Shown: positions 1-11,075, counted from the first letter of the stretch. The stretch: 64,000 nt of DNA from Bathymodiolus brooksi (GCA_963680875.1 OY804588.1:81616829-81680828); one strand, 5' to 3'. Numbers and translations: made by a program. Notes: generated by a model from the sequence alone, not told the origin.

Positions 1-349
1 CGGTGATAAGTAATACACGAGGAACGGGCCACATTGTGATTACAACAGGACATGTATGTGATTATTTCAGACACATATATCTTGAAAGGGTTAACCAATA
101 ATGAATATATAATGTCTCATCTCTACAAGTAAATATTCGAAAGCTTTTGTAGAAAGATTTGATAAAATCCGATTATGATATGAAACAATCTGAACCCAAT
201 CTTTCCTTTAATTAAGGACCACTCTCCCCCTTAATTAGAAAAAATATTTCACTTTTCATCAAGAAAGTCTCTTTTAATCAAGGAAATTCATTTTCTCCTG
301 TAATTCCTTTTAGCGAATAACAAAATAAGGGATTAAAAGTAACCTATGT
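1..349. other. Left-edge non-coding sequence
   Basis: No gene seen. Bases 1-50, read on the minus strand, resemble the leading part of the dispersed repeat R1 (compare 31265-31320). The rest is AT-rich, with several 'TTTAATTAAGGA'-like motifs that recur at 7660-7890 and 14240-14330. They look like remnants of an old repeated module. Confidence 0.5.
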
Positions 350-545
350 AACCAGCTGTGACGTTTAAGTCCCGCTCCTCATGCCGAGGTGTACTAGATA
401 CAACATTATGTGATAATGTTGGTTAGTGACTTCCGGCAGGTCTGTGGTTTTCACCGGGCTTTCCGGTGTCCCCCATCAATAAAACTGACAGCTACGATAT
501 ACAGCACAATCCCTAAAGCCCCCCCCCCCCCATTTTAACAAACAA
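350..545 (+). repeat. SINE, type 1, diverged
   Basis: Diverged copy of the type-1 SINE: an anticipated tRNA-like box B region, the body motif around 'GGTGTACTAGATACAACATT', a run resembling 'CCTCCACCAATAAAACTGAC', and a damaged tail ending in a C homopolymer near 519-531. Type 1 occurs repeatedly in this window. Confidence 0.7.
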
Positions 546-559
546 AAACAATATAAAGA

Positions 560-1290
560 TTTTTTAGAAATCGAAAACCAGAAACAATAATTGCCTATGG
601 GGGCCATATTTGTTAACTGATCTTAACTTAATGAGTATTTTTTATAGAGAATATTCCATATATGATTTTGATTCATTTACCCTAGTGGTTTCAGGGAAAA
701 GGAGTATTTAGAAATCGACTAATCAGAAACAATAAATGCCTGTGGCGTCAATAGTTGTTAGCGCACCGGGACGAACTAAGCACTCTTCTTAGATGACCTT
801 CCATAGATGCTTCCTACTAAGATTAGGTTTATTTGGCCAGGCAGTTTCAGAGGCGAATAAAAATTATTACCTGTGGTGGCCATCTTTGTTAATGGATCGG
901 GATGAAATGGGTAATATCTTTATAAAGAACCTTTCATAGATGCTTCAAGTGGTTTCAGAGCAGAAAATTTATTTAGACATAGATCAATCAGAAACAAGAA
1001 TTGCCTGTGGCGGCCATCTTTGTTAACGGATCGGAACAAAATGAGCACTCTATATAGGGGAGCTCCAGTAGATATGTCCTTTCTAGTTTCGATTCATTTG
1101 ACCTAGCGATTTCAGAGAATACATTGTAGAAATCATCTAAATAGAAGCAATAATTGCCTGTGGCGGACATATTTTTGAGCAAATTAGGACGAGATGAGTA
1201 ATCTTTATAAATAACCTTCCATAGATGCTTCCTACTAAGTTTCAGTACATTTGACTAGGCGGTTTTAAAGGAAAAAAAATGAAAAGTAAA
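560..1290. repeat. Imperfect ~140-bp tandem repeat, five units
   Basis: The anchor motif 'TTGCCTGTGGCGGCCAT' and close variants recur at about 592, 737, 867, 1001 and 1154. Spacing is therefore 130-153 bp. Each unit also carries versions of 'CCATAGATGCTTCCTACTA' and 'GGTTTCAGAG'. Copies are well diverged, so the array is old. It has no counterpart left of copy B. The short ORF on the minus strand here is only a by-product of the repeat. Confidence 0.75.
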
Positions 1291-1374
1291 CGATTGACAG
1301 ACGACGGACACCAAGTGATGACAAAGTAGCTGGATTATGTATGGTCCATCAATAATTCACAAAGATTTATCAAA

Positions 1375-1615
1375 CCTGAAAGGGGTCGTCGCGTTCTTGA
1401 TCGTACGGTAGATGTATTTACAACTACCTATGCTATCCCCACTTACGTTGTGAGTTCGAATCCTGCTCAGACGAGTTGTGCTCTTTATGTGATAAAGTTT
1501 GTCAATGATTTGCGACAGGTCAGTGGTTTTCTCCTGGTTCGTCAGTTTCCTCAATCAATAAAGCTAACCTCCACGATATAGCTGAAATATTGTTGAAAGT
1601 GGCGTTAAAAATCGT
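1375..1615 (+). repeat. SINE, type 1
   Basis: Nearly full-length type-1 SINE. It has a tRNA-like box B ('GTGAGTTCGAATCCTGCTC'), the body ('GATAAAGTTTGTCA'), then 'CCACGATATAGCTGAAATAT' and 'GTTGAAAGTGGCGTTAAA' as the conserved 3' tail. A short 'CCCTAACCTAACC' follows. Confidence 0.85.
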
Positions 1616-1974
1616 AACCCTAACCTAACCTTAACATATATAATATTCGAATTTTGTAATATCCTAATGTGGACTCTTTAACAATTGCATAGTATTGATT
1701 GCAAAAAACCCCATTAAAATCAAAAAATCAATATAAACTCTACGTATGAAATTTAAGAATGAATGCCCCTTTTAGTCCCCGTTCAGCAATAAAATAAGTA
1801 ATGTGTTATGTCCATCAATAAGTTTGGATAAAAACATGTTTAAATTCTGGAAATTGGGATTTTCTGATCTCAGAAACGGTCAGAAAATCAATGAATTTCG
1901 GTCTCTATTACACTCAGTTCGAAATAAAATATCTAGTTTGTGCATGGTACATGATACAAAATCAATAATCCAGC

Positions 1975-2215
1975 GGGACGTTGTGGTCATGATCGCATTT
2001 CAGTTGGATTTACAGTTATATGTGCAATGAGTGCCTATCACCACTAAAGTTGTGAGTTCCGACCCGTTCAGGCGAGGTGTACTCGATGCAACATTATATG
2101 ATACAGTTTGTCAGTTACTTGCAGCATGTTGGTGGCTTACTCTGGGCATTCCGGTTTCCTCTGCCAATGAAAATGACCGCCACGATATAGCTGTGTGGAA
2201 AGTTGAAAAAGAATA
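1975..2215 (+). repeat. SINE, type 1, copy A
   Basis: Type-1 SINE with head, 'GGCGAGGTGTACTCGATGCA' body and 'CCACGATATAGCTG' tail. The tail is altered after that point. The same copy lies in B at 32038-32280, so it was inserted before the A/B duplication. Confidence 0.85.
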
Positions 2216-2454
2216 AAAACTAAGATATTCATTTGGAAATTTCTGTGTGTTGGTTTATTTCTTTTAGAAAATAATGCATGCATTGCAAGGAATTTATTGA
2301 GAAGATGTCATTACAATCGGACAAACAATAAAAGCACCACAAAATACAAGCATTATATTGCACACTGTTGCATCTTGTTTAGAAATCAATAGGGCTATGC
2401 CACTTTAATTCATTAACAATCATTATGAAATTTGCTTTAAGCGTACATAAATGT

Positions 2455-2555
2455 CGGTCATATATATCAACGAAGACCACGACAAGAACAAGACAACGAA
2501 CGACTACAAGGACAAAAACGTGGACATGGACAACGACGACAGCAATGGAAGAAGC
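2455..2555. repeat. ACGACA-rich simple repeat downstream of gene A
   Basis: Low-complexity CAACGA / GACAACGA / GGACATGGACA motifs lie ~110-210 bp beyond the gene's stop codon, so on the minus strand they sit in its 3' flank or 3' UTR. Copy B has a longer version at 32525-32650. Confidence 0.7.
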
Positions 2556-2666
2556 ATATGTATGTCACTAATAAAATTTAATATTAATTTTTTTCAACAA
2601 AGTTGTTATTAAAATGTTCATTGAATCATAAGTCTTGACACATTAATTTTAAACAGATGTTAGCTA

Positions 2667-4615
2667 TCAATTTATATGATTATGATGAACAAGTGTTGTC
2701 ATTTGCAACCTCTGTGAAGCACAATTGTTTGTAGGATCAATTTTTATAGCCTGACGAAACGCGCGCTCCGCTAATGCACGTTTTCCTATAAGTTGATAAG
2801 CTACTCCTAAACAATTGTAGGAGTTCGATCTGTCCATGGTACCCAATATAAAATAATCCTCTGATATTGTGAGTTGTAGATCTCTAAGTGAATAATAGCA
2901 CTGGTTTACATTGTTTAGGTGAAAATGACATAAAAATTGTAAGAAATGTGAGTATACTACAGGTGGTACTATATGTAAGCTATTGACAACTTCTAATTCT
3001 AATTCTTCAGGAATCAATGTAGATTGTGATGTGAACAAAACAAAACTAACACGTAAAAGTTTTAATATGATTGTTATACCTAAACTCTGTACCGTTCTTG
3101 TTTTAATTAATTCGTACTGCCAATCCGTTACGTTTTCTTGATTGTATACTTTTTCTGGTGTACACTTTGACAATGCATAAGATGTAATATAAAGAGCCAT
3201 ATTATATTGTTTCATCTGGTAGTAAAGCGAGGCCAACATTAACCAACCAGACACAGCGTCATGATGTATGTTCTGTGTAAGGTAACAAAGACGTCTTCGA
3301 TATTGTTTGTATTTGTCTTTGTTTCTATTCACACTAACAACATATTTACATTGTACTACAGTTTGGCATAGCATACTCATGAAATAACGATAAAAAGATT
3401 TGAATCTGCGAGACTGGCGAATGAAGTGAACTGCTTCATGATATGAATTTAAATGAAATCCTGTTGTATTAATAACAGCTAAAACACATAATATACGTTT
3501 GATATATTCTACGTGTACTTCAGCATTACTATAAATATGGTGCTGTAGTACAGGAAACGTATATAATTGTTCTGACAGGAGGACACTACGCCAACCGTAA
3601 CTCCACAATGCATTTAAATGTCCCAGTAACAGTTGACGTTCTTGTTCTTCTATTTTATTTTCAAACATATTAATCTTTGGAATAAAGAAATGAAGACAGA
3701 TTCCATATTCAAGGCAATAAATGAGTCTTCTAAGACAACTCATGAAACAAGAAATTAAATTTTCGGGTCGCCATATTGATAACGATGTTTCTTCTGATAT
3801 CCAGAATATAATATTTTTGATATAAAATGAACATATTAAATCTTTACAGCGGCTGTCCCTGTTAACTACGTCTTTGATCAAGATTTTCATCAAAGCATAG
3901 CAGAGTAATTGTGTTTGGGTGAAAGAGTATATCAATATTTTTTCACTGACAGAGAATGATATTCGCCATTCGATGTGTTCGTTCTTAGATCCTTTAGAAC
4001 CGATAGGAACAAACAGCACTCCATGCTCTATTATATGTGACTTTACATCACTTCTAGGCCATGAACAATTATATCTTGTTATCCATTGGTTAGCGATTGA
4101 TATCCATTGTCTTGACTGCAATGCAAGTGCCATATCTACGTAACCATCTTTGTCTGACAAACACGGTCCATGAACTATATCACTCCCCTTATATTTTCCG
4201 AGGAACATTGATGTACATAACTGACTAGACAAATATAAATCATTTCCAACTTGTTTACACATTCCAAGAATAAAGTTATTATTACAGTGAAGTAGCCGGA
4301 GACGTGAAAATCCCAGTTTGGTGTCATCCATCTCCATAGCAACACACGTTTCAGCCCATTTAAGACGTGTACTATTAATATCCTCATAAACATTTACATC
4401 TTTAAAAACAAACATAATATCTAGGTCGCTCCCCTTCATATCTAGACCTTCACCACTGCTTCCACTTGTTATCTTGCTAAATACTTCATTATGAAACAGA
4501 TTATCTCCCATTGTATGAAACATTCTCCTTGTCTTCACTGCTTCCTCGCTACCAACAACATGATGACAGAGATAACGATACAACGATAAAGATATGTCAC
4601 GTGATTGATTATACT
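2667..4615 (-). CDS. cGAS-like (Mab-21 family) nucleotidyltransferase with TPR-like C-terminus, copy A, large 3' exon
   Basis: Putative nucleotide second-messenger synthase of the Mab-21/cGAS-like receptor family; cGAS makes 2',3'-cGAMP on binding nucleic acid, but ligand and product are unknown here. Numbering from the long ORF at 4649: GS motif and first two acids in GSSGEGLDMKGSDLDIMF (63-80; D75, D77), third acid in GYVDMALAL (D172), Mab-21 signature EWRISFSVSE (227-236), then a helical region to ~370. The C-terminal half has TPR-like helices (469-499, 562-595, best at 610-643, 'YNCLGVAYQLIGKRALAERA'). No cGAS zinc-ribbon Cys cluster seen. The ORF opens with TTG preceded in frame by TAA, so that is not the real start. 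A strong acceptor (pyrimidine-rich, then GTAG) ends at 4616, so I start the exon at 4615; the first exon is not identified. The stop is TGA at 2667-2669. Family call is firm; activity and immune role are inference. Confidence 0.85.
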
Positions 4616-5400
4616 CTACAATATAAACCAATAAAAAGTATGTAAGCAATTACCTAAATCGTATAACAAATGTTTCTGGTGGGATCAGTAACGATAATTA
4701 TATGTTATTGTTAGTCAAGCTGCAATACAATTGTGAAAAAGCGATCCGTGTACAAACTTATGGTTGTTATAGGTTAAAACATTGTTTTTCAATGATGTGC
4801 TATCTTGTTTAGGCCCTTTAGTTGTCTCGCCCCAAACGACTTTTATGTTACTTGCTTTTAAATATTTTGTTTTTCAACGTACCTGATGATGGTTATCCCA
4901 AAAACGTGCCGTGTGCACTACATTTGATATCTATGTACGTATTATGTTTGTGCAACACAGCCTAATTTAGTATCTACAATGATTGGCAACTGGAAAATTA
5001 GTATATTATGGCAAATATATTATAATTGTAAAAACAATAAGAGCTTTGCATCTTATTTTTAACACCACGGAAACCCCATTTTCATATCGGACAAAAACTC
5101 ATGTATACATCTATTTTTTTTTGTATTTCCAGAATATATTTATGAGGGATTTGTGGTAAGTTTTGGTAAAATGCAAAAACAAAACGGGGCTGTCAGAGAG
5201 ATTAAGGAAAACCTTTGTTTTTATAAATATTTCCTTACTTTTGAACTATAGAACCTCCGTTTCATTACTAAGAACCCCTTGTTTTACTAAAACACCCATA
5301 CACGTCAAGTCACGTTTATTGTTGTATCATTTAATTTGTATTTATGCTTTGCAGGTAAGAGGTGTGTTTGCTGTGTAACATTATAGATTAATGCATGCCT
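4616..5400. other. 5' flank/intron of gene A; founder of recurrent 'U' module
   Basis: This sequence lies upstream of the visible exon on the minus strand. It probably holds an intron and perhaps the missing first exon, which I could not find. It recurs with divergence at 34947-35710, 12520-12610 plus 13335-13765, and 23117-23720. Shared blocks include 'ATAACAAATGTTTCT', 'CAACGTACCTGATGA', 'CACAGCCTAAT' and 'TAGTATATTATGGC'. No protein homology seen in it. Confidence 0.6.
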
Positions 5401-5439
5401 TTTTTCATATCAGGACATATATTGTTTCTTTACATATAT

Positions 5440-5685
5440 TAATGAGTTATATAGTTGGATTACCTAACAACTCATACAAGCCTATCACCAATATGGGGTG
5501 GATTCACCCTGGGCTTTGTATATTACAAAAATGGATGCACTCGACTCGCAGCCGCAAGTGAAAAAGTTTACCAGTTGCTTACGCATGGTCGGTGATTCTC
5601 TCCGGCTTCTCCGCCACTAAAACTAGTCGCCATGATATAGCTGAAATATTGCTGAAAGTGGCGTTAAACACAATAAATCAATCAT
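5440..5685 (+). repeat. SINE, type 2, copy A
   Basis: Type-2 SINE. It has the head 'GATTACCTAACAACTCATAC', 'AAGCCTATCACCAATA', 'GACTCGCAGCCGCAAGTG', the shared middle 'GGTCGGTG', and the tail 'GCCATGATATAGCTGAAATA' followed by 'TTGCTGAAAGTGGCGTTAAA'. It ends in an AATC-type simple tail. B counterpart: 35766-36028. Confidence 0.85.
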
Positions 5686-5689
5686 TAAA

Positions 5690-6508
5690 TCAAAACATAT
5701 AATGTTTTCCTGAAACAATACTAAAGACATCCATCTATCGACCTGATTTTTGTAATTTGTCGTCGTCCGCTGAAATATTTTACAAGTAATTATGATCAAA
5801 TTGACACAAGTTAATTACTGATTTATTTTACATTTTTTTCGCATTTTACTTGTTTAAGAAGCTAAAAGCAAAACAAAAATTACAATTGTAAGCATGAGGT
5901 AGGCTGCCTTTGTTATGACATACCTTTCCATTTCTGACTTCCACTAGCGTTCCGGATAACATTGTTACGAAATATTGTGACATAATGTATCATCAAGATC
6001 AGTAGATCATATACAATATAGTATAATTACAAGAGTAACACCGATAAATAACAAATCAATAACAATGTATATCACACCCCTCCCCCCCCCTCCCAATGTT
6101 TAAAGAAAAACTTCAGTTAGTTGAACAAGTGTTACAATTCAATACATTGTAACTTTTTATTCGTAAATAATTAATTTTTAAACCAAAAACACCTTTATGT
6201 TATCAGTACATCGAGCTATGCAACAATTATCTTATTATATTTGTGGTTTAATAGTACATCTTAAAGACTAAACACATGATGGGTTCAAGAAGGTTAAATT
6301 TAATTAGATACTACATATTATAACTACATTGTTTTGGTTGGCACGGAAATGAAAATGCCACATTTGTGTCCAAAAAATCCCAAAATAAGTAATACGGGCA
6401 GGTTGTCACTGAGCTATGAATAGCTGATTCATGTTTAATTATTATCGAGACACTCTCAATATCTTCAACTGTTGGTACGTTCTGCTTAGTATATTACAGG
6501 GGGGATAT
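5690..6508. other. Non-coding; single-copy version of the unit triplicated in B
   Basis: No gene seen. 6010-6508 corresponds to the ~655-bp unit present three times in copy B (36353-38157). It has a C-rich tract at 6066-6096. Confidence 0.65.
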
Positions 6509-8388
6509 TTTGCTTAAGTACAATTGTATGATATGTATACTGATGTCCTTGCTATATTATTAAATACATATTGTTTCGCAAAGGAAATATGAGAAAGGTA
6601 CTGCGAGCAAACAAGCCTAATCCAGGTATTGTCTCTTATTTAGCCTTTATATTAGATTAGAAATTAATTAAATTCGGATGATTTCAAGAGGGAGAATTTA
6701 ATACTCCATCACTTTGACTGTCAGTATTTTAAAACATTATTATTACATATACTCTTCATAAGAAACTAAGCACACTTTCAGGGAGACCTAGTGACAAACA
6801 ACTGGTTCAAATGTTTTGAAACATGAAGGTATAGAGATACACTGTGAACGATTTCATATCAAAACAACATATTTCTAAGATCACCCACTCAACTAGTGAA
6901 TTATATGGAGTATTATGTCTTATTCTCATGCTAACTGTCTACAGTTACAGCAGTCTTATTTTAACCATAGTAACACGGATGGGGTTTTTCAATGACAAGG
7001 GAAGACGGGATACTAATATAGACACTGGGAAATATTCATAATAAAAGAAACAAATTGCTTTCCATAGCAGCCAGTAGTTAACAATCTCGATACCACTTAT
7101 ACAATATAGTCTTAATGCTTAATAAAACCAGTAAATTGTTTGTTACCTGTCATCTTGACCCATCTGATAGTCTAGTCTAAATATTAGATACAACCAGCAC
7201 AGTGCTACATGCCATCTTGAACTGTCTGAAAGTTCAGTCTAAGTACTAGATAAAGCCACTAAATTGTCAACTGTCATCTTGAACGATCTTAAAGATCACT
7301 CTAAATATTAGATAAACCAGTAAAGTGTTACCTGCCATCTTGAACTATCTGCAAGTTTATTCTAAATACTAGATAAAACCAGTAAATTGTTACCTTCCAC
7401 CTTGAACTATTTGAAAGTCCAGTATAAGTACTAGATCAAACCAGTAACTTGTTACCTGCCATCCTACGCTATCTGAAGATCTCGTCTAAATATTAGATAA
7501 AACCAATAAAGTGTTACCTGCCAGCTTGAACTATATAAACGTCAACAACAGAGCAGGAACTGCTACCGTTCCCTTTAATCAAGGTATCCAATGTTTGAAT
7601 GCTGAACAACTGTGTCATAATCAAAGATACCCACCTCACCTATGATAAATGAACCGTCTTTTCCTTGATTAAGGAAATCTTGTTTTCGTTCATCAATGAA
7701 CATTTATCTCCTTTAATGTAAGTACCCAACTCACGCCTCCCATTGCTTACATCCAACAACTATCCTGTAACAAACGAATTCATCTCTCCTCTAATTAAGG
7801 ACCCCAGCTCTCAATTCTTCTCTGATAAAATAATTATATATATATATAGATAGATATTATTCAATTATTGAACATTTTCTCATTTAATTAAGGAACTCCC
7901 TCTTCTTTGTGACCCCCCCCCCCCCCTTTATTTAAGCACGTAAAATTGCATGCATTACTGTATCATTAAATACATAGCTATGCTATACGGGTAGTTAAAC
8001 AATCTTGTTTGTTGAGTCGCATTATTTCAGTTTATCACTTGACATTTCAATTTAGGAATAAATATTACCTGCCATCATTGAAGTTGAGCCCACGTCAATT
8101 ATGTTTAATGGGAATTTCCTCGGGTATCACCTCATTTACATATTGCACTGGTTTAAAGTCGTCAAACAGGTAGACAGTTGACTATCACTGTAAATAAATT
8201 AAAAATAAAGATTGTTGTTAAATCATACGATAGAAATGAGAACTGTTAGTTTCTAAATCTAATTGGACTTTAATTATTATTAAGGCCTCGGATTTATTTT
8301 TACTTATGGTATTGAATAGGTTGATTTATGAGTGCTTAACGCCACAGTCCGAATTGTAACTTATAAACGATAGGGATAACCGAGGGAA
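6509..8388. other. 1.88-kb segment private to copy A
   Basis: Copy B lacks this stretch: at 38150-38160 it joins the equivalent of 6508 directly to the equivalent of 8389. The segment contains the 62-bp tandem repeat at 7116-7560, AT-rich motifs of the 'TTTAATTAAGGA' type, a poly-C run at 7913-7926 and, at 7870-8190, a diverged copy of the sequence found near 13640-13900 and 23560-23850. The short ORF at 6844-7041 shows no recognisable protein. Confidence 0.7.
7116..7560. repeat. 62-bp minisatellite, seven units
   Basis: 'CCATCTTGAACTATCTGAAA' and variants recur at 7150, 7212, 7274, 7335, 7397, 7459 and 7521. The period is 61-62 bp. Units also share 'CTAGATAAAACCAGTAAA' and 'GTTACCTGCC'. It occurs only in copy A. 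Confidence 0.9.
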
Positions 8389-8919
8389 ATATTGTAATGA
8401 TCATATACATTCAAACATGTATTATCAGGTCACCTTTGGGACAGAGGAAATGGGGTCTTATAAGACAGGTGACCTCTTAAAAGAGGTTTAATTCATATGA
8501 AATTTTCTATGACAGGACAAGAACAATGTGACCTTTAAATACAGGTGACTGCTTAATAGAGGTGACCATAAGGACATACTTGACTATGTGGTTTCAAATA
8601 AGAGCTCGCACAACGTAGGAATAAGAAACATGCCTATGACATCCATAATTGTGTACGATTATGTGAGACGTTATTAAAGATGTTAATGTGTTGAATTCCA
8701 AAATGATTAATTTTTGCCTATAACGATGTTCGGTTAGTCTTTACCTCCAGTTGTTTGTAGGAGGGTTCGTGTCTTATTTGCGTTATTTGTTCTTGATTGC
8801 GTGTCCGACAAATGTTGCGTTGTGTTTTAGTTGTGTTTGTCTTCGTCTGGTGTATCCTATGTTGCCAGTTTCTATGGATAGATCTGATATATCTAAGAAT
8901 CTAGAAATTTCTCCTGGCA

Positions 8920-9262
8920 AGTGAACCGCATCAATGGCTTCATGGTTAGCGTGCTTGCCTTGAGTGCGGTAGTTCGTAAGTTCGAGCCGCGGTCGGGTCA
9001 AACCGAATACTTTAAAATTGGTATGTGTTGCTTCTACGCTCAGCACGCAGTATTAAGGTGAAAGAGCAAACAATGGTTGGCCCGGAATCAGAATAATGTG
9101 ACCGAGTGCTTCAGTGAATTAGAACTATGCAAATCCAACACAGCGTTTTGTTCTAGAACAAAGCGGACCTCATCATCATTTCATTGAAAATTAACTGGTT
9201 CACGCCATGATGTAGCTGACAAATTGCTGAATTGGCGCTAAACAACAATCACTCACTCACAA
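8920..9262 (+). repeat. SINE, type 3
   Basis: The tRNA-like head has box A 'TGGTTAGCGTGC' and box B 'GTTCGAGCC', followed by a body ending in 'GCCCGGAATCAGAATAATGT' and a 3' tail ('GCCATGATGTAGCTGACAAA', then an ACTC repeat). It is a third SINE family, distinct from types 1 and 2. Copy B: 38687-39029. Confidence 0.8.
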
Positions 9263-9367
9263 GTGATATGACTATTTCAAAGACTTAACCGTTATGGAAT
9301 ATCTCTGTCACAAATGACCACGGAAATGTTCCACTTGTCGTAAGCACTTACCGATCCTTTCCACTAA

Positions 9368-9575
9368 TGGAGAAGGAACTGCTTACCCTTCCGGAGCACC
9401 TAAGTTCACCCCCAGTCTTTATTGGGGTTCGTGTTTCTCGATCGTTAGTTTTATATGTATGTTTTATATATCATTGTTTGTCCTTTTGTACTTTTTATTT
9501 TGGCCATTATGTTGTCTGTTCTTCTTCGATATACGGATTCTGATTATCACCTTGGTATCTTCAAACGTGAAACCA
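9368..9575 (+). repeat. Dispersed repeat R1, good copy
   Basis: Near-complete right part of R1: 'AGGAACTGCTTACCCTTCCG', 'GGGGTTCGTGTTTCTCGATC', 'CATTGTTTGTC', 'TTGGCCATTATGTTGTCTGT' and 'TTCTTCGATATACGGATTCT'. I recognise this consensus as an abundant non-coding repeat in molluscan DNA but cannot assign its class. Copy B: 39135-39342. The overlapping minus ORF at 9464-9691 is spurious. Confidence 0.75.
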
Positions 9576-9784
9576 AGTAAATGGAAATCAGATATAAATA
9601 TGAAATAAATTGAATGGAATAGAAAATAAAATAAAATATTTAACTGAACTAGGACATATGATTTCCTTAAAGGATATGTTAGATGCCACAAGGAAACTTA
9701 AAAACCACAAAGCAAGTAGGTTTAGGTATATAGTGTTTTACGTTATTTTCAACAATAATACATATATATCGTGGCGGTGAGTTT

Positions 9785-9960
9785 TATTTGTGGAGGAAAT
9801 AAGAATACCCGAAGAAAACCACCGTCCTACCGCAAGTCACTGACAAACTTTATCACATAATGTTGTATCTAGTACACCTCTACTGAGCTGGATTCAAAAT
9901 CGCAGTGTTAGATCCATTTACCATACAATCACGACCACGACGGCCCCAATTAAATTTGGA
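9785..9960 (-). repeat. SINE, type 1, reverse orientation
   Basis: The reverse complement shows 'GTACTAGATACAACATTATG', 'GATAAAGTTTGTCAGTGAC', 'GTGGTTTTC' and the head with 'GTCGTGGTCGTGATTGTATG'. The 3' tail is lost. Copy B: 39552-39727. Confidence 0.75.
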
Positions 9961-10079
9961 GTTACTGCTCTTCATTATTATGTTAATGCTGGTTTTATAA
10001 TATGTAGCTAAAATATTATTATCATTATTGATAGTATTGTTTATTATTATTACTATTCAATTTCCTTGCATTGCCACAT

Positions 10080-10275
10080 TTGTAATATGTGAGTTCGAAT
10101 CCAGCTCATGACGAGGTATGCTCAATCCAACATTATATGATAAAGTACGTCAGTTATTTGCGGCAGGTCAGTGGTTTTTCCGGGTACTACGTTTTCCTCC
10201 ACCAATAAAACTGACCGTCAAGATATAACTGAAACACTGTTGAAAGTGCCGTTAAACACCATAGTCCTAACTCTA
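10080..10275 (+). repeat. SINE, type 1
   Basis: Contains 'GTGAGTTCGAATCCAGCTC', 'CCTCCACCAATAAAACTGAC', and the tail 'GTTGAAAGTGCCGTTAAACA'. Copy B: 39847-40042. The + strand ORF at 10171-10374 is simply the SINE read through. Confidence 0.85.
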
Positions 10276-10653
10276 CCCAATTTTCACATTTCTAATATGG
10301 TAAAACGAAAGCTGACTTCTCTGCAGGACATGTGTACTAGTTTCATTCCTTATGTTGTTGTGCTTAATGTTTAATTCCCATGTATTGTACTTATATTAAT
10401 CAATCACCAATTCACATTAATCAATTGTATATTTTAAATTGAACTTTAATTGCACAGCTTGCAATGTGCGTCTTGATTCTACGTTCTGTTGTAAGGGAGA
10501 TAATTATAATATGAATGTTGTCCCTGTATTCATAGTGGTAATTAAATTAGATGAATACTATGTGTATGACTTCTTTTTTGATAGTTAATTGTAGTTTGTT
10601 TTTTCAATCTAGTTAATCATGAAATAAATGTTCCATGTTCGTACTGTACAGAA

Positions 10654-11075
10654 TGAGTGAGTGAGTGTTGCTTAAAGCCAACCCAGCAATTGTTCAGCTA
10701 TATCATACTGAGAATAATCTATTTTTCAAAGGGATGATGATTGGAAAAATATATTTTTTCAAGGAGATGATGATGATGATGATGTCGGCTTTATACTAGA
10801 CCAACACGCTGAGTTCTAATATTATAGTGCTAACTCATTGAAACAACATTCGGCGGATAGAAATGTCGCTCCACTTGGAAACCATATCCTGATTCCAGGC
10901 CAACCAGTCTTTGCCCTCTCAACCAGTCTTTGCCCTTTCATCTTAATGTTGCGTGCTTAGAGTAGAAGCAACAAATGTTAGCTTCACAGTTTTTGGTTTT
11001 ACCCGATCGGGCCTCGAACCTACGATCTACCGCACTCGAGACTAGCAAGCTAACAATTACACCACCAATGCGGTC
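10654..11075 (-). repeat. SINE, type 3, reverse orientation
   Basis: The GAGTGAGTGAGTG tail lies at 10654-10672. The tRNA-like head, read on the minus strand, ends the element at 11003-11075 (box B-like 'GGTTCGAGGC', box A-like 'GTGTAATTGTTAGCTTGC'). A 14-bp sequence 'CCAGTCTTTGCCCT' is repeated at 10900-10940. A (GATGAT)n run lies at 10765-10785. Copy B: 40421-40842. Confidence 0.75.

Larger units (their letters stand above)
1745..6508. repeat. Segmental duplication, copy A, gene-bearing left part
   Basis: This stretch aligns collinearly with 31812-38157. The offset is ~30.07 kb at the left and 30.33 kb across the gene. Non-coding parts differ by roughly 4% by eye (for example 4680-4790 against 35010-35120). 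It carries a SINE, the cGAS-like gene, its 5' flank and a second SINE. The match stops at ~6508, where copy B jumps to the equivalent of 8389. Confidence 0.85.

Noticed and set aside
1610..1635. Telomere-like CCCTAACCTAACC
   Set aside because: Only a couple of imperfect repeats at a SINE tail; no array.
2667..4649. Shadow ORFs inside the cGAS-like genes (3919, 4175, 34250, 34533)
   Set aside because: They are out-of-frame or antisense readings of the genuine coding exon.
8930..9005. Possible tRNA gene (box A and box B visible, also reverse at 11003-11075)
   Set aside because: Both are the tRNA-like heads of type-3 SINEs, joined to SINE bodies and tails; no intact cloverleaf was supported.
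8783..9046. 87-residue minus ORF identical in both copies (38550-38813)
   Set aside because: Identity reflects the recent block duplication, and it overlaps a type-3 SINE head. It has no protein features.
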